DNA of 23,042 bases from Nevskia soli DSM 19509 (GTDB taxonomy: Bacteria; Pseudomonadota; Gammaproteobacteria; Nevskiales; Nevskiaceae): NCBI RefSeq assembly GCF_000711955.1, contig NZ_JONR01000057.1, positions 1-23,042 of the forward strand, read 5' to 3'. Below are positions 1 to 5,924 of this stretch, in pieces; the first letter of the stretch is position 1, and the number at the start of each line of letters is the position of its first letter. The translations under genes were made by a program, and so were the position numbers. The notes beneath the pieces are model-generated. The model searched no databases. It saw nothing but the letters and a program-made list of their open reading frames with translations, and had not been told where the DNA came from.

Positions 1-320
1 TCGGTTTCTCGCACAACGCATACGATCGCTTGGTACATTTTTCCTTCGGCCTGCTCTGCTTCCGGCCGATGCGGGAAGCCCTCGCCAGCGTGCTGCCGCG
101 TGCCCAGGGAGCCTCCCTGGCGCTGACCACGGCAGTGGTGACGGCGATCTCCGCGCTGTACGAATTGCTCGAATGGGCCGCCGTGCTGGTGTTCGGAGGC
201 TTCCTCGGCCAAGCCTATCTCGGCACGCAGGGCAACATCTGGGACGCGCAGAAGGACATAGCGCTGGCGCTGCTGGGCACTCTGATCACTCGGATTAGGT
301 TTGGCCGCCAGCCGCCGTGA
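1..320 (+). CDS. DUF2238 (YjdF-like) membrane protein, 5' end outside window
   Basis: The reading frame is open from the first base (codons start at position 3), so the N-terminus is missing and the TTG at 30 is not a real start. The visible part begins with an NAYDRLVHF-type motif followed by a conserved Arg-Glu pair (PMREAL), then a hydrophobic segment with YELLEW and a C-terminal segment containing a WDAQKD motif before the last membrane helix. This pattern (NxxDRxxHF, RE, YELxEW, WDxxxD) is that of the DUF2238/YjdF family of predicted inner-membrane proteins, whose function is unknown. Only about the C-terminal 105 residues are present. It ends 15 bp from the convergent VIT-family gene. 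Family assignment is from motif memory; no role can be inferred. Confidence 0.75.
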   Translation, partial: GFSHNAYDRLVHFSFGLLCFRPMREALASVLPRAQGASLALTTAVVTAISALYELLEWAAVLVFGGFLGQAYLGTQGNIWDAQKDIALALLGTLITRIRFGRQPP

Positions 321-335
321 CCGCCCCGCGCGTCA

Positions 336-1031
336 CTAAGCCACCAGTCGCGCGATGACGAAAGCCACAGCGGCGGCCAGACCGCCGATGACCGTCGTCT
401 GCGCGCCGCTGCGCAGCGTCGACACGCCAGTGAAATGCCCTTTCACCGCGCCGAACCCAGCCAGAGCCATCAGCGTGACCACAACCGAGCTCCATAGCGC
501 CTGTCTGGCGTCGCCCACGACAAAGTAGGCGCTCAGCGGAATCAGGCCTCCGACGACGTAGGCCAGAGCGATGGTCAGCGCCCCTTTCCAGGCCCGCCCA
601 GGCTCCGGCGCCTCCAGGCCAAGCTCGAAGCGCATCATGAAAGCGATCCAGTCTTTGGGGCGCGCACGGAGCGATTCGACGACCTTGCTGCTCTCGTCGG
701 GGGATAGGCCGAAGCTCTCGAATACGTCGCGCGCCTCCTTGGCCTCGACTTCCGGCAGCGTTTCCACTTCGTGAGCTTCGCGGGCAAGCTCGCTAACGTA
801 GTGCTCGGTATCGCTGCGTGCGGCCAGGAAGCCACCCAGGCCCATGGCGATGGAACCGGCGGCGACCTCGGCCAATCCGGCAGTAAGGATCACGTGCGAG
901 TCCGAGATCGCGCCAGTCAGGCCCGCCGCCAGTGCAAAGGGCACAGTAAGACCATCAGACATGCCGATCACGATATCACGCACGGCTTCGCCGGCGGTGA
1001 AATGCTTCTCGACGTGAGGAGTCTGGGGCAT
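336..1031 (-). CDS. VIT1/CCC1-family iron/manganese transporter
   Basis: A 231-residue membrane protein of the VIT/CCC1 family, which moves Fe(II) or Mn(II) across membranes by proton exchange. The first helix carries the family pattern GMSDGLTVPFALAAGL with the conserved Asp. A cytosolic stretch rich in Glu (EHYVSELAREAHEVETLPEVEAKE region, about residues 76-100) matches the metal-binding domain of the family. Three further hydrophobic segments follow at the C-terminus. An in-frame ATG at 1079 would add 16 residues, but I prefer the ATG at 1031. An FNR-type box at 1094-1107 is centred 41.5 bp from a predicted start near 1059 (TACAGT -10 at 1071-1066), which would put the 1079 codon outside the transcript. 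The gene is divergent from the cytochrome b/c pair and shares the box with it. Direction of transport cannot be told. Confidence 0.88.
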   Translation of the reverse strand: MPQTPHVEKHFTAGEAVRDIVIGMSDGLTVPFALAAGLTGAISDSHVILTAGLAEVAAGSIAMGLGGFLAARSDTEHYVSELAREAHEVETLPEVEAKEARDVFESFGLSPDESSKVVESLRARPKDWIAFMMRFELGLEAPEPGRAWKGALTIALAYVVGGLIPLSAYFVVGDARQALWSSVVVTLMALAGFGAVKGHFTGVSTLRSGAQTTVIGGLAAAVAFVIARLVA

Positions 1032-1093
1032 ATATGGATTACTCGTACCCGCCAAGCGACTGCCCACTGTAGCCAGCATTGCCGCAATGACAG

Positions 1094-1107
1094 TTGATCC
1101 AGGTCAA
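1094..1107. promoter_or_regulatory. FNR/Anr-type box between VIT gene and cytochrome operon
   Basis: TTGATCCAGGTCAA matches the FNR consensus TTGAT-N4-ATCAA at 9 of 10 defined positions. It lies in a divergent intergenic region. On the minus strand its centre (1100.5) is 41.5 bp from a start predicted from a TACAGT -10, the standard class II activator spacing. On the plus strand only a weak -10 is visible near 1130-1138. The match is seen directly; regulation is inferred. Confidence 0.65.
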
Positions 1108-1184
1108 TGCAGCGCATGGCTAACTGGATTTTTCTATGTAGAGGGGCAGCTTCACTCACAAGGACCGCACGGGTGCAAAAGAAA

Positions 1185-1763
1185 ATGCCGACCTCCGTCA
1201 TCCGCCGCGACCTTGTCCCGTTCACTGCAATCTTTGCGTCCCTCATCGGGGCGGCGCTGATTGGGGATTATCTACTGCACCAGCAAGACATAGTCTGGCT
1301 CGGGCGCTATCTGGGTATCCCTGGCACGCTCTTGATTCTGGGGTCGCTCGTTTACTCGTTGCGCAAGCGCAAGGTGATCACCAGCGGTAATCCTGGCACG
1401 CTCCTGCGCTGGCACGAGTTCATGGCCTGGCTGGGATCAATGCTGGTGCTAGTGCACGCAGGCATCCACTTCAATGCACTCCTGCCGTGGTTGGCCGTCG
1501 TAGGGATGCTGGTCAACGTCGCCAGCGGCCTTACCGGCAAGTACCTCCTGCAGCGCGCCCGCCGACGCCTGCTCGCGGCGAAGGCTACCTTGCAGCAAGG
1601 GGGCAGGTCCGAGGCGGAGATCGAACAGGCCGTATTCTGGGACGCCATTGCCGTCGATGCGATGATGAAGTGGCGCGCGGTGCATTTTCCGGTTGCCTTC
1701 CTGTTCGGCGCGCTCGCCGCCGGGCATGTGCTGGGCATCTTCACCTTCTGGGGCTGGCGATGA
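1185..1763 (+). CDS. membrane cytochrome b-like protein (b561/ferric reductase-like)
   Basis: About 192 residues with four to five hydrophobic helices. Histidines are placed as haem ligands: WHEFMAWLG and VLVHAGIHF in one helix pair, then VHFPVAFLF and AGHVLGI in the last helix. This resembles small quinol-oxidising or ferric-reductase-like cytochromes b, but I cannot name a precise family. The ATG at 1185 is preferred; an in-frame GTG at 1173 is possible. The upstream ATG at 1107 overlaps the FNR-type box and is unlikely. The stop codon overlaps the next ATG in an ATGA, so it is translationally coupled to the octahaem cytochrome c. The likely role is to pass electrons between the quinone pool and the periplasmic cytochrome; the direction is unknown. 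Confidence 0.72.
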   Translation: MPTSVIRRDLVPFTAIFASLIGAALIGDYLLHQQDIVWLGRYLGIPGTLLILGSLVYSLRKRKVITSGNPGTLLRWHEFMAWLGSMLVLVHAGIHFNALLPWLAVVGMLVNVASGLTGKYLLQRARRRLLAAKATLQQGGRSEAEIEQAVFWDAIAVDAMMKWRAVHFPVAFLFGALAAGHVLGIFTFWGWR

Positions 1764-2458
1764 AGCGTCCGGTTCTGCTCGTTTTGCTGGCCGCGATCGC
1801 GGTGCTTGCAGCCCTGGCCCTGGTGTTGCCGGAAAAGATGCTGGCACCAGGCCCGGTGGCCAAAGTCCACGGCGACCTGGGCCACGACTGTTTTGCTTGC
1901 CATGTGCCATTTGGCGGCGCCTCGGCCGAACGCTGCATCGCCTGCCACAAACCTGATTCCATCGGGATTGCAACTACCCAGGGAGTTCTCCTGCGCGACA
2001 GGCACCCGGTGCCGTTTCATCAATATCTGTCGGACAGGGATTGCCTGGCCTGCCACGGTGAGCACGAGGGCGTACGCAAGCTGTCGAGCGCCCATCGCTT
2101 TTCGCACGAACTGCTCCTGCCCGAGGTGCGGCAACGCTGCGAATCCTGCCACTCAAAACCCAATGACAGCTTGCACGGAACAATTTCCGGGGGCTGTGCG
2201 CAATGTCACTCACAGAACGGCTGGAAGCCGGCAACGTTCGAGCACGACCGCTACTTTCCCTTAACCGGAGAGCACCAGGCCCAGTGCGCGGCCTGCCATA
2301 CGACGAACGACTTCCGTACCTACACCTGCTTCGGTTGCCACGAACATTCGCCGGAGAGGGTCCGTGCCCAGCATGCCGAAGAAGGCATCCGGCAACTCGA
2401 CAATTGCGTTGAATGCCACCGCAGCGGCAGGGGCGAGGGCGAAGGACGCGACGATTAG
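1760..2458 (+). CDS. periplasmic octahaem cytochrome c (c3-like)
   Basis: A 232-residue protein with an N-terminal hydrophobic helix (residues about 4-23; signal peptide or anchor) followed by eight CXXCH haem c motifs: CFACH, CIACH, CLACH, CESCH, CAQCH, CAACH, CFGCH and CVECH. Extra histidines between motifs (for example HPVPFHQY and GEHEG) can act as distal ligands, as in the multihaem class III/c3 superfamily. The start ATG overlaps the stop of the upstream cytochrome b gene by 4 bp. The pair looks like a quinone-to-periplasm electron conduit. No catalytic motif of nitrite, hydroxylamine or tetrathionate reductase is recognisable, so the electron partner is unknown. An FNR-type box upstream suggests expression when oxygen is low. 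Confidence 0.88.
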   Translation: MKRPVLLVLLAAIAVLAALALVLPEKMLAPGPVAKVHGDLGHDCFACHVPFGGASAERCIACHKPDSIGIATTQGVLLRDRHPVPFHQYLSDRDCLACHGEHEGVRKLSSAHRFSHELLLPEVRQRCESCHSKPNDSLHGTISGGCAQCHSQNGWKPATFEHDRYFPLTGEHQAQCAACHTTNDFRTYTCFGCHEHSPERVRAQHAEEGIRQLDNCVECHRSGRGEGEGRDD

Positions 2459-2498
2459 CGGGCCGCCCGGTCTCAAGCTATGTGAGCCGGCGCGGTAG

Positions 2499-2625
2499 GC
2501 ACCCGGAAACACATTCAGACAAGGGTGCCGCCGCCATCGGCATTGCCGATCTCGATCGTGGCCGCCATGCGCCTCTACAATCCGGGCGACGATAACGAGC
2601 CCCAGGCCACTTCGAGCGCCTCAAG
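2499..2625 (-). pseudogene. remnant of a sensor histidine kinase C-terminus
   Basis: On the minus strand, from 2608 to 2561, the codons read GLGLVIVARIVEAHGG, the G2 box of histidine kinase ATPase domains. One extra base at 2560 then shifts the frame. The next codons read TIEIGNADGGGTLV and hit TGA, and after another frame change the sequence continues as VFPGAYR, which fits the usual GGGTxxxxxxP ending of kinases. Upstream of the G2 box the frame is closed by a stop and nothing more of a kinase is visible. This is a decayed fragment of about 40 codons with two frame breaks. No response regulator is present nearby. Confidence 0.7.
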
Positions 2626-3161
2626 CAACAGGGTTTCAAGCTCGGCGAGCCGCAGACGAAAGAGGCCGGTGAGCGCGAGAAGAGCTGAGCCCCTGCAGGA
2701 GCGGAGCGTCGCCAGCTATTCGCGCGACGGGCCGCTCCGTCTCTGCGGTGGCACGATCTCTGATCAGAGTGCATGGTCTGCCCGAGCAGGACCGCTTAGG
2801 GCCTTGCACAGGAGATATGAGTTATGTTGCCTGATAACGGACATCCGCCACTGACTCCTTTGCAAGCCGGGAGCGGCTGGTTGAATGACCGAGCCCCCCA
2901 GTAGCATACGTTCGCTTAGCAGGCGGTCCGATCAACTCATTTGGGCACGCAGTCGCTCTCGCCTACCCGCGTGCGGGAATTTGTGGTCCATGAAGGTACG
3001 GTCGTCACCCCAACTTCGCAGCTTGGAAGCAGTCATTCACCACCGCCTTTCGTCGGGCGCCTGCCCCGTCGGCCCCCGAGATCTCAAAGATTATTTGGGG
3101 AGCGTTACGGCGAGTGCAAGAAGTTGCGGCCGACCTTTCCAAAACGATCAACCAACGCGCT

Positions 3162-3175
3162 TTGACCTGGGTCAA
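3162..3175. promoter_or_regulatory. FNR-family box upstream of the trx-arsA fusion
   Basis: TTGACCTGGGTCAA is a perfect inverted repeat (TTGAC-N4-GTCAA) that matches the FNR consensus at 8 of 10 positions, with both changes symmetric. A TATTTT -10 element at 3198-3203 predicts a start near 3210, which places the box centre (3168.5) at -41.5, the class II activator position. The GTG start follows 55 bp later. The symmetric C/G change is closer to Dnr/NnrR-like variants, but the exact regulator cannot be decided from sequence. Confidence 0.55.
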
Positions 3176-3264
3176 CTGGCACGCCCTGCACGTCGGCTAT
3201 TTTATGAAAATGTCTGCGCTCATGTACCCACGTGGCGCCCAAGCGCTTTATCGGGAGAGACACT

Positions 3265-5256
3265 GTGCAGATCAAGATCCTCGGCTCCGGATGCACGCGG
3301 TGTATCGCGCTGACGGAGAACACGCGCACAGCATTGGTTGCGCTTGGGCAAAGCGCGGAGATCGTGAAAATCACAGATCATGAACAGATCCTGGCGCATG
3401 GAGTGACGTTGACTCCTGCGTTGGCCATCGACGACAAGGTTCTCTCCGTGGGTAGAGTTCTGACCGCTCCGGAAATCAGAACCCTGATCCTGTCTGCGAA
3501 GAGCCGCATCGAACTGCTGCCAAATCCGACGCGCCACCTATTCTTCACAGGCAAGGGCGGAGTCGGCAAGACCTCCCTTTCGGCGGCGGCAGCCGTAGGT
3601 CTGGCGGACTCCGGTCGGCGTGTACTGCTGGTCAGCACAGATGCCGCCTCGAACCTCGATGAAATGCTCGGTGTGCGCTTTAGCAACACGGCCACGCGGG
3701 TGCCCGGCGTCCCCGGAATGTCGGTGCTCAACATCGATCCTGACGTTGCTGCCGAGAGCTATCGCCAGCGCGTGCTGGCGCAGATGGGGCCAGAGGCCAG
3801 CGAGACTGACCGGGCCGAGGTGCGGGAACAACTCTCTGGCGCCTGCACTACCGAAATCGCATCATTCGACGAGTTCTCGAACCTGCTGACGGGCGACGCC
3901 TCGTCTTACGATCACGTCGTATTCGATACGGCGCCGACAGGGCATACGCTGCGACTGTTGAGCCTGCCAAAAGCTTGGAGCGGCTTTCTCAAGGACAATG
4001 ACCGCGGCGCTTCCTGCCTCGGCCCACACTCCGGTCTAAAAATGCAGGAGGAGCGCTTCAATGCTGCGCTCGTTTCATTATGCGATCCGACACAGACCAC
4101 GGTCGTTTTAGTGGCGCGAGCGGATCGCAGCACTCTTGCAGAGGCAGCGCGAACCTCGGACGAATTACGGGCGCTTGGTCTTAACAATCAGCGCCTCGTG
4201 ATCAACGGGGTGTTCAAGGCCAGCGATCCAAACGATGACGTTGCCCATGCCATCGAGGAACTCGGACAGGAGGCGATCCAGAACATGCCCGCTGCGCTCA
4301 GCCCACTGCCGCAGACCATAGTTCCGCTTCGCGCGTTCGACACGGTAGGGCTGCCGGCACTACGAGCGTTGCTGAGCGATGTTCCGCCGATGGCCAATGC
4401 GCCGGCCGTAGACATGCCGACCCCGGTGTTTGACCACCTCGATAAATTGGTCGATCAACTGTCCGCCAGCGAGCGCGGCCTGATCATGGTCATGGGCAAG
4501 GGAGGCGTTGGCAAGACCACGATCGCCGCCGCCATCGCGATAGGACTGGTCCGTCGGGGCCACGCGGTGCACCTCAACACGACCGACCCCGCCGCACACC
4601 TGGCGATGACACTGGACGGCGAACTTCCCGGACTCAAGGTCGACCGCATCGACCCAAAGCTGGAAACGCAGCGCTACGTCGAAAAGATCATGGCAGCACG
4701 GTCGCCGGGTCTCGATGCACAGGAGCAGGCACTGCTGCTGGAGGACTTGCAATCGCCTTGCACCGAGGAAGTTGCTGTATTTCATGCGTTCTCGCGCACG
4801 GTCTCCGAAGCGCGCAGTGCATTCGTCGTCCTCGACACCGCACCGACCGGTCACTCGCTGCTGCTAATCGACGCGACCGGCGCCTATCACCGACAAATGA
4901 CGCGGGAGTTCGAGGGTCGCGGCTCGGCGCACATCGTCACGCCGCTGATGCGGCTGCAGGACGCAGCCTACACCCGGATCATCCTTGTCACACTTCCCGA
5001 GGTCACGCCCGTGTCGCAGGCTTCTGCCCTGCAGAATGATCTGCGCCGCGCTCGCATTGAGCCGTATGCCTGGGTCGTCAACAAGTCCCTGCTTGCGTCT
5101 GGCACCCATGATGCGCTACTGAAGGCCAGACTGGATGGCGAGCGGCTGCAGATGGCGCGCCTGACGACAGGCTTGTCGAAACAAACCTTCGTCGTGCCAT
5201 GGATGAAGGACGCTCCGGTAGGGCTTCAGAAGCTCTCGCGGATTCTGGAATCCTGA
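3265..5256 (+). CDS. arsA: thioredoxin-like domain fused to tandem ArsA ATPase
   Basis: A 663-residue fusion. Residues 1-76 form a small thioredoxin fold of the 'redox-active disulfide protein 2' type (GSGCTRCIAL, CXXC at 10-13, cis-Pro in TPALAID). Residues 90 onward are a double ArsA ATPase with P-loops GKGGVGKT at 96-103 and 411-418 and two DTAPTGH signatures (from 221 and 524). Cysteines 194 (SGACTTEI), 251 (GASCLGP) and 499 (SPCTEE) sit where E. coli ArsA has its As(III)/Sb(III) ligands C113, C172 and C422. ArsA energises efflux by ArsB, but no arsB, acr3, arsC or arsD lies in the window. The N-terminal domain may deliver metalloid in place of ArsD, which also has a thioredoxin fold; this is inference. 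The GTG at 3265 is chosen for its GGGAGAG ribosome site and because the domain begins there. Confidence 0.92.
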   Translation: MQIKILGSGCTRCIALTENTRTALVALGQSAEIVKITDHEQILAHGVTLTPALAIDDKVLSVGRVLTAPEIRTLILSAKSRIELLPNPTRHLFFTGKGGVGKTSLSAAAAVGLADSGRRVLLVSTDAASNLDEMLGVRFSNTATRVPGVPGMSVLNIDPDVAAESYRQRVLAQMGPEASETDRAEVREQLSGACTTEIASFDEFSNLLTGDASSYDHVVFDTAPTGHTLRLLSLPKAWSGFLKDNDRGASCLGPHSGLKMQEERFNAALVSLCDPTQTTVVLVARADRSTLAEAARTSDELRALGLNNQRLVINGVFKASDPNDDVAHAIEELGQEAIQNMPAALSPLPQTIVPLRAFDTVGLPALRALLSDVPPMANAPAVDMPTPVFDHLDKLVDQLSASERGLIMVMGKGGVGKTTIAAAIAIGLVRRGHAVHLNTTDPAAHLAMTLDGELPGLKVDRIDPKLETQRYVEKIMAARSPGLDAQEQALLLEDLQSPCTEEVAVFHAFSRTVSEARSAFVVLDTAPTGHSLLLIDATGAYHRQMTREFEGRGSAHIVTPLMRLQDAAYTRIILVTLPEVTPVSQASALQNDLRRARIEPYAWVVNKSLLASGTHDALLKARLDGERLQMARLTTGLSKQTFVVPWMKDAPVGLQKLSRILES

Positions 5257-5305
5257 CGTTCGTAGCCCGACTTGCTAGCGACTTCCATGGCGGCTCTGGC
5301 GACTG

Positions 5306-5566
5306 TCAACGCTCCCTTGCCATCTTGGTGAGGATGTAGTGATTTCTCTTGCCCGCACGCGTCGAACGGATCAGCCCCGCTTTGCGAAGCACGCCCAACT
5401 GCTGCGACAGAGTTGGTTGCCCTATCCCCGATGTGACTGCCAGATCACCGACTGAATAGCTGCCCTCAAGCAGCATGAGCATCAGCAGCAATCGTTTATC
5501 GCTCGCAACTGCACGCAAATCAGACGCGGCGCCAGCGATTGAACTGATGTCAAGCTGCTTTGGCAT
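5306..5566 (-). CDS. cysteine-free ArsR-family HTH regulator
   Basis: An 86-residue winged-helix protein. The core DKRLLLMLMLLEGSYSVGDL is followed by the recognition helix GQPTLSQQLGVLRKAGLI and a wing (STRAGKRNHYIL), typical of ArsR regulators. It has no cysteine, so it cannot sense metals or persulfides through thiols as ArsR/SmtB or BigR proteins do. Histidine and carboxylate sites of the SmtB alpha5 type are also not evident. It is the last gene of the leftward operon and its ATG lies 17 bp inside the preceding gene, so it is probably co-translated. The frame is open further upstream, but that part only shadows the preceding gene. Its target and signal are unknown. Confidence 0.82.
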   Translation of the reverse strand: MPKQLDISSIAGAASDLRAVASDKRLLLMLMLLEGSYSVGDLAVTSGIGQPTLSQQLGVLRKAGLIRSTRAGKRNHYILTKMARER

Positions 5567-5924
5567 GGGAAGCAGACTGTTCCGGCTCGGACAGCTGTTC
5601 AAATGCAGCAAGCGCGTCGGCGGAATACATGAGTGACGGCCCTCCGCCCATGTAGACGGCCATGCCCAGCGCCTCCTCCAGCTCGGCACGCGTCACGCCA
5701 AGGCGAACCAGCGCCTTGACGTGGAATCCAATGCAGGCATCGCAATGCGCCGCCACCCCGAGTGCGAGCGCAATGAGTTCCTTGGTCTTGGCATCCAGCG
5801 CTCCGGCCTTTGTGGCGGCTTGCGCCATCGCGCTGAAGCCCTTGGTCACATCCGGAATCCCGGCGCGCAGTTTGGCCAGGGACGCGGAGATGGAATCGGT
5901 GATGTCGCGATAGTTCTTGCTCAT
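5550..5924 (-). CDS. AhpD-like carboxymuconolactone decarboxylase family protein
   Basis: A 124-residue all-helical protein of the CMD/AhpD family. The AhpD redox motif E-X11-C-X2-C-X3-H is intact: E49, C61, C64 and H68 (HCDACIGFHVKAL). In AhpD these residues support alkylhydroperoxidase or thiol-disulfide activity, so this is a probable thiol redox enzyme rather than a true decarboxylase. A second conserved segment ELEEALGMAVYMGGGP follows. The start overlaps the RND pump stop by 4 bp. Placement in an operon with a persulfide-sensor-like repressor suggests handling of peroxides or sulfane sulfur; that link is inference. Confidence 0.9.
   Translation of the reverse strand: MSKNYRDITDSISASLAKLRAGIPDVTKGFSAMAQAATKAGALDAKTKELIALALGVAAHCDACIGFHVKALVRLGVTRAELEEALGMAVYMGGGPSLMYSADALAAFEQLSEPEQSASHAKAA

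Larger units (their letters stand above)
2459..3264. other. 806-bp gene-poor stretch with degraded coding sequence
   Basis: No intact gene is recognisable here. Directly after the cytochrome stop, an imperfect hairpin (2467-2490, arms CCGGTCTCA/TGAGCCGG) lacks a T-run, so it is a weak terminator candidate. A broken histidine kinase tail lies at about 2499-2625 on the minus strand. From 2700 to 3150 the frames have composition unlike the neighbouring genes and no motif I know. The last 100 bp hold the control region of the arsA-like gene (FNR-type box 3162-3175, -10 TATTTT at 3198, ribosome site GGGAGAG at 3253-3259). Confidence 0.6.

Noticed and set aside
2604..2689. Plus-strand frame reading GHFERLKQQGFKLGEP and ending in a stop at 2687-2689
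   Set aside because: It looks like a protein C-terminus but is closed by a stop just upstream, overlaps the kinase remnant on the other strand, and I cannot assign it; a translated search would be needed.
2885..3313. 142-codon plus-strand frame before the arsA fusion
   Set aside because: Low-complexity Ser/Arg composition, overlaps the promoter and first codons of the fusion gene, and has no motif.
5537..5555. TTGAACTGATGTCAA resembling an FNR box
   Set aside because: The half-sites are 7 bp apart instead of 6, and it lies inside coding sequence.
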